Of a stretch of DNA of 64,000 nucleotides, positions 52,100-60,576 are shown piece by piece. Below the pieces are notes generated by a model. It ran no database searches, was not told the DNA's origin, and saw nothing but the letters and a program-made list of their open reading frames with translations. Position numbers and translations under genes: made by a program. The stretch comes from an uncultured Sphingomonadaceae bacterium (GTDB lineage: Bacteria; Pseudomonadota; Alphaproteobacteria; Sphingomonadales; Sphingomonadaceae), in NCBI GenBank assembly GCA_947496865.1, contig CANMEE010000002.1, positions 62,001 to 126,000 on the forward strand, given 5' to 3'. Each line of letters starts with the position of its first letter. Within the stretch, counting starts at the first letter, position 1.

Positions 52100-53140
52100 A
52101 TGAACAGCGACGAATCCTTGATTGATGACAATTTGGCGTGGCAGGCCGTGGCTGATCGTGATCGGTCGTATGACGGCAAGTTTGTAACCGGCGTGTTGAC
52201 CACCGGCATTTATTGCCGCCCATCCTGCGCAGCACGACACCCGAAGCGAGAGAATGTCCGTTTTTTTGCCAAGCCGGAGCAAGCGGAGGCCGCAGGGTTG
52301 CGGGCTTGCTTGCGCTGCCTGCCAAAAAATGTCGCGCGGGATGATGCCGCGGTGAAAGCGGTTATCGACGCGATCCGAATGGCCGAGACGGCGCCGGCAC
52401 TGGACGAATTGGGCGCTATGACCGGCTATTCACCGACCCATTTACAGCGTATTTTCAAGCGCGAGATGGGATTGTCGCCAGCGGTCTATGCGCGTGCGTT
52501 ACGGTCTGAACGGGCCAAGGAAGCGTTGGAAAACGGCGCGTCCGTTACAGAAGCAATATATGATGCGGGCTATGGCTCTGCATCGCGATTTTATGCAGAT
52601 AATGGAAAGAGGTTAGGCATGAAACCAAGTGCTTGGAAAAATGGTGGGGCCGGGGTTTCTATCCAATGGACAACTGTTGACACATCGCTGGGCACTATGA
52701 TGGTGGCCGCAACGGATAAAGGTGTTTGCTGTCTCTCATTTAACGAAGGCGAAAAAGAGTTAAGGGCGCGTTTCCCGAAAGCCGATTTGCAAGTGGGCGA
52801 TGATGCGTTTCAGGCTTTGGTCAGCCAAGTCACCGCTTCTGTGGAGAAACCCGGCGACTTTAGTCATATTCCGCTGGATGTTCAGGGCACGGCATTTCAG
52901 GAGGCTGTGTGGCAGGAACTTCAGAAAATCCCGCTGGGCGAGACACGCAGCTATGCTGATATAGCTATGGCGATTGGCAAACCCAAGGCGGTGCGGGCCG
53001 TAGGCAGTGCGAACGGTGCCAATAATGTTGCAGTGCTCATCCCCTGCCACCGGGTTGTGCGCAGCGATGGGACCATGGGTGGCTATGCCTATGGTCTTGA
53101 AATCAAAGAGCGTCTGCTCGAAAAGGAAAGCGCGAAATGA
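52100..53140 (+). CDS. ada: Bifunctional Ada: alkyl-DNA repair methyltransferase and activator
   Basis: A 346-residue Ada protein with three parts. The N-terminal methylphosphotriester domain has the zinc cysteines C39, C43, C70 and C73 (TGIYCRPSC, ACLRC); C39 should accept the methyl group and switch on DNA binding. An AraC-type helix-turn-helix region follows (LDELGAMTGYSPTHLQRIFKR begins at about 110). The C-terminal MGMT domain ends with the O6-methylguanine acceptor C316 in PCHRV. ATG 52100 is used because upstream in-frame sequence to 51950 is not family-like. The stop overlaps the next gene by ATGA. Confidence 0.95.
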   Translation: MNSDESLIDDNLAWQAVADRDRSYDGKFVTGVLTTGIYCRPSCAARHPKRENVRFFAKPEQAEAAGLRACLRCLPKNVARDDAAVKAVIDAIRMAETAPALDELGAMTGYSPTHLQRIFKREMGLSPAVYARALRSERAKEALENGASVTEAIYDAGYGSASRFYADNGKRLGMKPSAWKNGGAGVSIQWTTVDTSLGTMMVAATDKGVCCLSFNEGEKELRARFPKADLQVGDDAFQALVSQVTASVEKPGDFSHIPLDVQGTAFQEAVWQELQKIPLGETRSYADIAMAIGKPKAVRAVGSANGANNVAVLIPCHRVVRSDGTMGGYAYGLEIKERLLEKESAK

Positions 53141-53880
53141 CAGATATAATCAAGCAATTTACCGGACTCCACGAACCAGGAAAACCGCTCTTGTTATACA
53201 ATATCTGGGATGCGGGGAGCGCCCAAGTGGCGGTTCGTGCGGGTGCCAAAGCCGTCGCAACCGGCAGCTTGTCCGTGGCAGGCGCGCAGGGTTTTGCGGA
53301 TGGCGAGAAACTGCCGTTTGATTTCGCGCTAACCAATGCAAAGCATATTGTTGCAGTAGTGGATGTGCCGGTCACGATTGATTTGGAAACAGGCTATGGC
53401 GATGACGCTGCAGCCGTTGGTGCCAATGCGCAGCAGATGAAAGAAATCGGCGTCGCAGGCCTCAACCTGGAAGATCAGCATTTGTCAGCGGGTGGATTGC
53501 GTGATGTGTCGGAGCAGGCCGACCGCATCAAGGCGGCAGCGGAAACCGGTCTGTTCATCAATGCGCGAACGGATCTATTCATTCAGACGCCGATAGCCGA
53601 TCATGACGATGCGCTGGCGCAAAAAGCGCTGGAGCGGTGTCAAGCTTATGCGGATGCAGGTGCCAGCAGCTTTTTCATCCCCTTCGCGATCGATGAAAAG
53701 TTGATCGCTGCGATTTGCGAGAAGGCCGGTTTGCCGATTAACGTCATGATGAGGCCCGATAGCCCATCACTTTCCCGATTGGCTGAACTGGGCGTTGCCC
53801 GTATCAGCTATGGTCCCGGTCCTTGGATGGCGGCTATGTCTGCCCTTGAAACGGAGGCGCGTAAAATATTTGGAAGCTAA
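53137..53880 (+). CDS. Isocitrate lyase / PEP mutase family protein
   Basis: A TIM-barrel protein of 247 residues in the ICL/PEPM superfamily, which cleaves or forms C-C and C-P bonds through enolate intermediates. YNIWDAGSAQVAVRAG, ATGSLSVAGAQGFADG, TIDLETGYGD (the metal-binding Asp/Glu region), GLNLEDQH and INARTDLF fit the family; the KKCGH loop of true isocitrate lyase is absent, and phosphonomutase or lyase specificity is undefined. It starts inside ada (ATGA), so it belongs to the same transcript. The convergent Tet-like transporter ends 3 bp inside it. Confidence 0.88.
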   Translation: MTDIIKQFTGLHEPGKPLLLYNIWDAGSAQVAVRAGAKAVATGSLSVAGAQGFADGEKLPFDFALTNAKHIVAVVDVPVTIDLETGYGDDAAAVGANAQQMKEIGVAGLNLEDQHLSAGGLRDVSEQADRIKAAAETGLFINARTDLFIQTPIADHDDALAQKALERCQAYADAGASSFFIPFAIDEKLIAAICEKAGLPINVMMRPDSPSLSRLAELGVARISYGPGPWMAAMSALETEARKIFGS

Positions 53881-55118
53881 GATCGGCCGGCTTGCTCTTT
53901 GTGGTCCGGCGATGGCTTGATGATCATCAGCAAGACGAGCGGAATTATGCCTACGATCGCGGCGACAGCAAACGGGGCCCCGACAAATCGGAAGGGTGCC
54001 GCCTCGCTGGTGAAGTAGGACAAAGAGCCATTATAGAGGAGCGGCGCGATCATCGCGGCCAGGGCTGCCATACTGCCGTTAAAACCTTGCAATTCTCCTT
54101 GCATATTACTGGGCGTTCGGCGCGACATCATCGCATTGATGCTGGGCATGACCATGCCTTGCAGACCAACGAGCAAGCACATGGACAGCGCAACCCAACC
54201 AATATCGATCAGCACGTAGACTGCGAAAATGATGATGGCGACAAATATTCCGAATATAGCCGTTTTGCGCTCGCCAATGGCGCTAACAAAACGACCGATC
54301 AGCAAGGCTTGAACCAATGCCATGGACAGGCCCACACAAGTGAGCGATAATCCCACCATCTTGCTGTCCCAGCCATATTGCGCGGGAGCGAAAAAGGCCC
54401 AGCTGGCTGGGTAGATCGAACTGCTCAGCATCCAAAGGAAATAGATTACAGCGACGCCAAGCAGATTTGGCAATTTACCAAGATTAAGCAAAGCGCCCAG
54501 CGGATTGGCGCGTTTCCATTCAAAACGCCGCTTCTCTTCTGGTGCCATGGTCTCGGGAAAAGCAAACCAGCCATAGATGAAGTTGAGAAAAGCCAATCCG
54601 CCAGCCACGAAAAACGGAATACGTGTGCCAAAATCACCTAAAAAACCGCCCAAGGCGGGACCGACGATGAATCCGATCCCAAAGGCTGCGCCGACCAAGC
54701 CAAAGCTTTTGGCCCGATCTTCGTCGCTCGACATATCTGCCATTGCAGCATTGGCGGGTCCGAATATCGCTCCGAGACCGCCTGCAATCGAACGGCCAAT
54801 AAACAACCAGACAATCGACGTTGCAAAACCCATGAGCGCGAAATCAATTCCGAACGCTAACAAGGAGACCAAAAATACTGGACGGCGGCCAAATCGATCC
54901 CCCAGATTGCCGACCAGCGGTCCCATGAGAAACTGGAATAGCGCATAAGAGGCGCTGATAAGGCCGCCGAGCAACGTCGCCTCGGACAGGCTAACGCCCT
55001 CCAGTTCCTGAATAAGTTCCGGCAGGACCGGCATGATGATACCAAATCCGACAGAATAGATGAACACCGTCAGCAGAACAAAGCGCATGGCCGCTTGGCG
55101 CTGCTTGTCTGCGATCAT
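53877..55118 (-). CDS. MFS transporter, TCR/Tet type
   Basis: A twelve-span major facilitator of 413 residues. The A-motif GNLGDRFGRRPVFL lies after the second span, and SIAGGLGAIFGPANAAMADMSS matches TetA-like exporters. The N-terminal half is typical of the 12-span DHA1 drug-efflux branch. Such genes often annotate as tetracycline resistance but can export other compounds; no adjacent tetR is present, so drug resistance is not established. It converges with the ICL/PEPM gene. Confidence 0.85.
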   Translation of the reverse strand: MIADKQRQAAMRFVLLTVFIYSVGFGIIMPVLPELIQELEGVSLSEATLLGGLISASYALFQFLMGPLVGNLGDRFGRRPVFLVSLLAFGIDFALMGFATSIVWLFIGRSIAGGLGAIFGPANAAMADMSSDEDRAKSFGLVGAAFGIGFIVGPALGGFLGDFGTRIPFFVAGGLAFLNFIYGWFAFPETMAPEEKRRFEWKRANPLGALLNLGKLPNLLGVAVIYFLWMLSSSIYPASWAFFAPAQYGWDSKMVGLSLTCVGLSMALVQALLIGRFVSAIGERKTAIFGIFVAIIIFAVYVLIDIGWVALSMCLLVGLQGMVMPSINAMMSRRTPSNMQGELQGFNGSMAALAAMIAPLLYNGSLSYFTSEAAPFRFVGAPFAVAAIVGIIPLVLLMIIKPSPDHKEQAGRS

Positions 55119-55131
55119 AGGAAGCTAGCAA

Positions 55132-56679
55132 TCATTGCGCGCTTTTCTCGCATTCATAAACCAGTCTTTCGTTCGTCTGCATCGGCAATTCAGTTCGAAT
55201 GGCTTTGACCATTTCATCGATATCAGACAGCGCTTGCTCATCAGTTGTGCAAGCGCGATTGCCATATTGCTTCCGGATTTCCCGTGCCTTGGTCATAGCG
55301 CTCAATCCTAGAAGATAGCGTTCGGTCGTAAATTCTGAGCGGCTGGGGTCAAAGCTGCTGATGGTCACGGTTTGCTCTTCATTGGGGACGAAGACTCGCG
55401 ACCATTTGGCCCCATCACGGCCATATTGGGTGCGACCGTTCACGCAGCCGCCTTCTGCCCAGTCAATGTCCAGAGTATCGACCTGTGATACCGTGATCCG
55501 GCTGCGTTCCGGGTTGATGCGGCATTGATATTTGCCGCTAGACGCTAGTGTCGGTGCACCATTTCCATCGTCTTTTTCAAGCCCCTGTTCCTTCAACGCT
55601 GCCGCAACACGGTCATCAATTTCCGTAAAGGCCGGTCGAGACAGAAATACCAGAATCGCACCGACCAGCAGCAGAGCCGCGCCGCCCGCCGTTCCGATAG
55701 CAGGGGTCCGTTTATTCTGGATCATCAAATAGCCTGCGCCGCCAATCGACACCAGCGATAGCACCAGCATCAATGCCGCAATTGCCATCTGGTTTTCGCG
55801 TTCGGTAACAATGTCCTGCGAGATGGTGGTGCGCAGTTTAGTTTCGGTTTTTTGTCGCTCGGCAGCTTGCGCCTTATTGGCTGCTTCTATCTTGGCGCGG
55901 GCGGCGGCCTCGCGTCGTTGCTCCTGAAGACTAATGTCGGCGGCGGAGCGGCAAGGCGTCGCCGTCAGCCCAGCTTTCACACCTGCTTTGCGCAGGAAGG
56001 ACAATATTTCGCGACTGGAAACGGCAAAGCCAAATTCTGCGTCATTGCCATCGGATAGCGATCCAAAGCTATTCGCGCCCAATATCCGGCCACAATTGTC
56101 GATCAGTGGACCGCCGCTGTTGCCGCTGGCGATAGGGGCGGTGTGGAGGATTGTATCAAATTGCTTGGTGGTGCGTCCGCCCGAAACAGAGCCACGGGTT
56201 TTCACAGGTGACATTGGGTTGATCAGATCGTCAAGGTTAAGGCCCTGTGCGCGGTCGACTGAGCCCGGATAACCGATGGCTACCACATTAGCGCCGTCCC
56301 CGACCGGGCCGCTGAAAACTGTCATAGGCGGCAGGCGTCCGCCATCTTGCAATTGAATAAGCGCCAAATCATTGCCGGGTGAATAGGCGATGACCTTGCC
56401 GCCATAGCTCTTCCCGCCTTGCGATGGCACGATGCCGATAACGACTGATTTTTCCTGCCGCGCAATTTCTACAACATGGGCATTCGTAACGATTTTGTCC
56501 GGCGCCACCGCAAAGCCACTGCCATGACCAACAAAAGCAACTTTGTCGCCATCTGTAGCCGCCAGAACGACACGGACGACCGAGCGGCTGGCAGCCGCAA
56601 TATCGGCGGGATCAGCATGAGCCGGGCCGGCAACCATTATGGTCAGTCCAAGAGTCAGGAAAGCAAGAAAACGGTTCAT
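55132..56679 (-). CDS. Exported trypsin-like serine protease with membrane spans and unknown C-terminal domain
   Basis: A 515-residue protein. A signal peptide (FLAFLTLGLTIMVAGPAHA) leads to an S1C-like protease domain with the catalytic triad H68 (TNAHVV), D104 (GNDLALIQL) and S188 (SGNSGGPLID). A coiled, charged stretch (about 240-290, QEQRREAAARAK) precedes two membrane spans (about 300-320, 330-350), and a cysteine-containing C-terminal domain of unknown type follows (QCRINPERSRITV, NGRTQYGRDGAKW). No PDZ domain is visible, unlike DegP/DegS. Membrane-tethered envelope protease is the best guess. The MFS gene lies 13 bp downstream on the same strand. Confidence 0.8.
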   Translation of the reverse strand: MNRFLAFLTLGLTIMVAGPAHADPADIAAASRSVVRVVLAATDGDKVAFVGHGSGFAVAPDKIVTNAHVVEIARQEKSVVIGIVPSQGGKSYGGKVIAYSPGNDLALIQLQDGGRLPPMTVFSGPVGDGANVVAIGYPGSVDRAQGLNLDDLINPMSPVKTRGSVSGGRTTKQFDTILHTAPIASGNSGGPLIDNCGRILGANSFGSLSDGNDAEFGFAVSSREILSFLRKAGVKAGLTATPCRSAADISLQEQRREAAARAKIEAANKAQAAERQKTETKLRTTISQDIVTERENQMAIAALMLVLSLVSIGGAGYLMIQNKRTPAIGTAGGAALLLVGAILVFLSRPAFTEIDDRVAAALKEQGLEKDDGNGAPTLASSGKYQCRINPERSRITVSQVDTLDIDWAEGGCVNGRTQYGRDGAKWSRVFVPNEEQTVTISSFDPSRSEFTTERYLLGLSAMTKAREIRKQYGNRACTTDEQALSDIDEMVKAIRTELPMQTNERLVYECEKSAQ

Positions 56680-56800
56680 CGATGAGCCTCTAATATTATA
56701 TGCTCCGCATGTCGTACGGAACCAAGATGAGATGCAGCGCTACCATCACCCTTATCTCCGCATCAAGTACGCAGCGCCTCTTAGTTGCATTTTCTGTGAA

Positions 56801-58990
56801 TTAGACAAAGCTATAGGGGTCTACGTCGACACCCACTCGCACGGCCCTTGGCCATTCGAGTTTTTCTAGCCATTCGCGCATAATCTCCTGCAAGTCGATG
56901 GCGCGATGAGCGTGGACCAGCAAGCGGTGGCGATGGCGTCCGCGCAGCATGGCGAGTGGGGCCGGGGCCGGGCCATAGACAGCGAAGCCTTCGACCTTGG
57001 GCGCTGTCTGGCCGATCAGCCTAGCCGTCTCCATCGCTTCCTTATTGTCTTCCGATGATATGATAATTGCGGCCAGTCTCGAAAAGGGCGGCGCTGCGGC
57101 CTCGCGGCGGGATTCCGTTTCGGCAGCGTAAAAACCCTCGCGGTCGCCCTTTATCAACGCTTGTATGACGGCAGCACCCGGCATACGTGTCTGGACATAG
57201 ACGTGGCCGGGCTTTTCCGCCCGCCCGGCGCGCCCAGCAACCTGAGCAATTTGTTGAAAGCTGCGTTCAGCAGCACGGAGATCGCCGCCCTCTAGACCGA
57301 TGTCCGCATCCACCACTCCAACTAAAGTCAGGTTCGGGAAGTGATAGCCCTTGGTCACAAGCTGCGTGCCGACGACGATGTCAATTGCGCCCGCTTCCAT
57401 CTGGGCCACAAATTCGCCAGCTTTGGCGGGAGACCAGATCGTGTCAGACGTCACGATGGCGGTTCGTGCTTGCGGGAACAGCATCTTAACTTCGTCGCAG
57501 ATGCGCTCGACCCCCGGGCCGCAAGCGACCAGCGAGTCCTCGTCACCACATTCCGGGCATTTTTCCGGTTGCGGCATGACATGACCACAATGGTGGCAAG
57601 CCAACCTCTTGGTCAGCCGGTGTTCGACCATCCAGGCTGTACAATTGGGGCAGTTAATCCGGTGACCACAGGTTCGGCATAAGGTGAGTGGCGCAAAGCC
57701 GCGACGGTTGAGGAACAACAAGGACTGCTCGCCTTTGTCGAGATTTTCTTCGAGTGCGTTGATTAGGGTGGGGGCGAGCCATGAGCCGCGCGCTGGAATA
57801 TTTTGCGTAAGATCGAGCGCTTCAATCTCTGGCAATGTCGCGGCGCCAAAGCGGGCAGGGAGTTCGAGCAGTTTATAATTGCCCTGTTCCACCTGATGGC
57901 GGCTTTCAATCGCCGGCGTCGCAGACGCCAGCACAACCGGAATTTTTTCATGTAATCCGCGCATCACTGCGACATCGCGGGCATGATAGCGTACGCCATC
58001 TTCCTGCTTGAAGCTCACCTCATGCGCTTCATCGACAATGATCAGGCCGAGAGCCTTGTAAGGCAGGAACAGCGCGGAGCGCGCACCAACCACCACCTTG
58101 GCATCGCCATCGGCGAGCGCGCGCCAGTTTTTCTTGCGTTCCGACTGTTTGAGGCCGCTATGCCAAGCGACAGGCTCGGTGCCGAAGCGCGCCTTGAACC
58201 GGTCTAGAAAAGGTTCTGTCAGCGCAATTTCGGGCAATAAGACCAAGGTCTGTTTGTCTTGCCGTAGCGCTTCTGCAACAGCCTCGAAATAAACTTCGGT
58301 TTTGCCGGACCCGGTTACACCGTCGAGCAAATAGGGTTGGAAGGCCGCATCCTGAACTGCACGGATAAGTATATCACTAACCTGATTTTGATCCTCGCTC
58401 AAATCGACCTTGGCAAAATCTGGATCCGGTTGCTGGATAGCGGCGAACGGCGATATTTCGCTGCGATCCAATGCGCCTGCTTTATCCAAACCGCGGATGA
58501 CGGCGACGGATACATCGGCCTTGAACGCCAATTCGCTGATGGTGCCCTGCACATCGGCCAGCTTTTGGAGCGCTTGCTCGCGCTGCGGCGTCATCCGACC
58601 GGGGACATTGCCGTTTAACTGATATTCGATGATCGGGCGATTATCCGCAAAGGCTGCGCCGCTCGACAATACCATGCGCAGCACTGACGCGGGGGACGCG
58701 AAATAGTAACGCGCAGTCCATTCAATCAATCGTCGCAGCGGCGCGGATAGCGGGGGCACATCGCGTAATTCCAGCAAGGGGCGCAACTTTTTTGCGTCAA
58801 TTTCGTCTACAGGAAAGCTCTCCGCTTCCCAAACCACACCTGGCACCTTGCGTGGTCCGAGCGGTGCCATCACAATAGATCCCGGTCGGGCGTCCATGCC
58901 ATCAGGTACTCGATAATCGAGCGGCCCGAGAGCAGCATTGAGCAATAACACTCTTGCTCTGTCTTTGGCGCGATCTTTGGTGCGATTCAT
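56801..58990 (-). CDS. priA: Primosomal protein N' (replication restart helicase)
   Basis: Superfamily 2 helicase of 729 residues that restarts stalled forks. The N-terminal DNA-binding domain (VLLLNAALGPLDYRVP) is followed by the helicase core: Walker A GVTGSGKTEVYFE, DEAH in IIVDEAHEVSFKQ, and eight zinc-binding cysteines in the CRTCGH, NCPNCT, ACHHCG and CPECGD motifs. The C-terminal helicase motif GTQLVTKGYHFPNL and VAGRAGRAEKPG are intact. ATG at 58988-58990 gives the canonical N-terminus and has AGAAGG upstream; a long in-frame extension to 59461 runs over the divergent DUF4197 gene and is rejected. Confidence 0.96.
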   Translation of the reverse strand: MNRTKDRAKDRARVLLLNAALGPLDYRVPDGMDARPGSIVMAPLGPRKVPGVVWEAESFPVDEIDAKKLRPLLELRDVPPLSAPLRRLIEWTARYYFASPASVLRMVLSSGAAFADNRPIIEYQLNGNVPGRMTPQREQALQKLADVQGTISELAFKADVSVAVIRGLDKAGALDRSEISPFAAIQQPDPDFAKVDLSEDQNQVSDILIRAVQDAAFQPYLLDGVTGSGKTEVYFEAVAEALRQDKQTLVLLPEIALTEPFLDRFKARFGTEPVAWHSGLKQSERKKNWRALADGDAKVVVGARSALFLPYKALGLIIVDEAHEVSFKQEDGVRYHARDVAVMRGLHEKIPVVLASATPAIESRHQVEQGNYKLLELPARFGAATLPEIEALDLTQNIPARGSWLAPTLINALEENLDKGEQSLLFLNRRGFAPLTLCRTCGHRINCPNCTAWMVEHRLTKRLACHHCGHVMPQPEKCPECGDEDSLVACGPGVERICDEVKMLFPQARTAIVTSDTIWSPAKAGEFVAQMEAGAIDIVVGTQLVTKGYHFPNLTLVGVVDADIGLEGGDLRAAERSFQQIAQVAGRAGRAEKPGHVYVQTRMPGAAVIQALIKGDREGFYAAETESRREAAAPPFSRLAAIIISSEDNKEAMETARLIGQTAPKVEGFAVYGPAPAPLAMLRGRHRHRLLVHAHRAIDLQEIMREWLEKLEWPRAVRVGVDVDPYSFV

Positions 58991-59066
58991 TTGCCTTCTA
59001 TAAGCATGCTTTGGGATCGCGTCACCAACTGCTATGATGGTTTGCGGGGTTAGGGGAGTAATAGAA

Positions 59067-59741
59067 ATGAAAACTGTCAATCGCAGGAATGTTCTGGCTG
59101 CAGGCGGTGCTATCGCCATGCTATCACTGCCGGGTTGCGCCAGTCTGCCATCACTGAGCCTAACCGAGGCCGTCAAACGCCTGCTTACGCTATCGTCGCA
59201 AAACGCTTTTGCCGAGCTGATGCAACCTAACGGATTTTTTGACAGCCAGGTTGCCCGGATATCCGTTCCTGACAGGTTAGGCGGCACGCGGGTGACAAAT
59301 ATTGCAACAGCGATGTTGCGATCCAAACCGATCCAGAAACGGCTGCTTAAGCAGGTTAATCGTGCGGCCGAAAAAGGCGCGGAACTGGCTGCTCCGGTCA
59401 TTGCCGATACCATCCGCGGGATGAGCATATCCGATGCCGCGGCGATCATCAAAGGCGGCAACCGTGCCGCGACCGACCTCTTGCAAGGTCAGCTTGGCAC
59501 ATCGCTGGCGACCCGGATATTGCCCGGCGTTAGTCAGGGCCTGAACCTGTTCGATAACGAGATTATCAATCTGGTATTGTCGCAAGTTAGCGACATTAAT
59601 TTTGCTGATATCAGCAACGACGTTACGAACGCGGTGAGCGATGCGATTTACCGGTCAATCGGTGCGCAAGAAGCCAAGATCAGGGCCAACCCGCGGGCGA
59701 CCAATGATCCATTGCTCATTGGCGTCTTCAGCCTGACTTAA
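59067..59741 (+). CDS. DUF4197 lipoprotein-like protein with Tat-type signal
   Basis: A 224-residue exported protein. The N-terminus NRRNVLAAGGAIAMLSLPGC combines a twin-arginine-like signal with a lipobox-like LPGC (Cys about 24), so Tat export followed by lipidation is possible. The mature part (LTLSSQNAFAEL, VNRAAEKGAELAAPV, DLLQGQLGTSLATRILPGV, NDPLLIGVFSLT) matches DUF4197, an alpha-helical periplasmic family of unknown role. ATG 59067 has GGGAG upstream. It is divergent from priA and is followed by the tal gene after 134 bp. Confidence 0.8.
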   Translation: MKTVNRRNVLAAGGAIAMLSLPGCASLPSLSLTEAVKRLLTLSSQNAFAELMQPNGFFDSQVARISVPDRLGGTRVTNIATAMLRSKPIQKRLLKQVNRAAEKGAELAAPVIADTIRGMSISDAAAIIKGGNRAATDLLQGQLGTSLATRILPGVSQGLNLFDNEIINLVLSQVSDINFADISNDVTNAVSDAIYRSIGAQEAKIRANPRATNDPLLIGVFSLT

Positions 59742-59875
59742 TCCCCGAATAGCCCCCAAGCTATCCACAGTTTTCTGCACAGTTTTTCCCGGCGCCGTGT
59801 TTCCCGTTGCCGGAAAAGACGGTAGGCCTCTTACAAGACTTAAATTAACGCACCCGCATCAGGAGCATAGACGAC

Positions 59876-60529
59876 ATGAAATTCTTTGTTGATACCGCCG
59901 ATACTGCCGAGATTGCCGATTTGGCTGCTACAGGGATGGTTGATGGCGTTACCACCAACCCTTCGCTGATCAAAAAATCCGGTCGTGACATTATGGAAGT
60001 GACCAAAGAAATTTGCGGTCTGACCGATGGTCCTGTCTCTGCCGAAGTTGTCGCGCTGGACCATGAAACGATGATGAAAGAAGCCGAAGTGCTGCGCAAG
60101 ATTGCGGACAATGTCTGCATCAAGGTGCCGCTTACCATCGATGGCCTGAAAACGTGCAAAGCGCTCACTAACGAAGGCACGATGGTCAATGTCACGCTTT
60201 GCTTCTCGGCCAATCAGGCACTATTGGCGGCAAAAGCCGGCGCAAGCTTCATCTCCCCCTTTGTCGGTCGTCATGACGATAATGGCTTTGACGGCATGAA
60301 GTTGATTGATGATATCCGGCTAATCTATGATAATTATGCATTTGATACCGAGATATTGGTCGCTTCTATCCGCCACCCTGTTCATGTTTTGGAATCAGCG
60401 CGCATCGGCGCCGATGTTGGCACGATGCCGCCAAACGTCATTCGCGGACTCTTCAAGCACGTCCTGACGGACAAAGGTATCGAAGGCTTCCTTAAAGATT
60501 GGGCGGATACCGGTCAGAATATCGGATAA
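59876..60529 (+). CDS. tal: Transaldolase-family protein (fructose-6-phosphate aldolase-like)
   Basis: A class I aldolase TIM barrel of 217 residues. The short form with [12 protein letters not shown] at the N-terminus, GVTTNPSLI, the Schiff-base lysine at about 83 in CIKVPL, and [13 protein letters not shown] is the bacterial transaldolase/FSA subfamily. It works in the non-oxidative pentose phosphate pathway or as a fructose-6-phosphate aldolase; the two cannot be distinguished by eye. Upstream, 59742-59875 contains CTATCCACAG and TGCACAG elements and a short ribosome-binding site (CAGGAGC). Confidence 0.88.
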   Translation: MKFFVDTADTAEIADLAATGMVDGVTTNPSLIKKSGRDIMEVTKEICGLTDGPVSAEVVALDHETMMKEAEVLRKIADNVCIKVPLTIDGLKTCKALTNEGTMVNVTLCFSANQALLAAKAGASFISPFVGRHDDNGFDGMKLIDDIRLIYDNYAFDTEILVASIRHPVHVLESARIGADVGTMPPNVIRGLFKHVLTDKGIEGFLKDWADTGQNIG

Positions 60530-60540
60530 TCAAGCATATC

Positions 60541-60570
60541 CTGTCATTCCAGTGAAAGCTGGAATGACAG
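60541..60570. terminator. Perfect 12-bp inverted repeat between tal and lppC
   Basis: CTGTCATTCCAG (60541-60552) and CTGGAATGACAG (60559-60570) pair fully around a 6-nt loop TGAAAG. It lies in the convergent gap between tal (end 60529) and lppC (end 60577), where a bidirectional terminator is expected. Neither side is followed by a long T-run, so it may rather be a dispersed repeat of the TCATTCC...GGAATGA kind, known from many genomes. Confidence 0.75.
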
Positions 60571-60576
60571 CCGACG

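Noticed and set aside
53877..55118. Tetracycline resistance determinant
   Set aside because: The protein has the TCR/Tet layout but no divergent tetR or mobile context; chromosomal MFS exporters of this form are common, so resistance is not claimed.
58991..59461. Upstream in-frame extension of priA
   Set aside because: It runs antisense through the DUF4197 gene and adds sequence unlike any PriA; the ATG at 58988-58990 gives the family N-terminus and has AGAAGG upstream.
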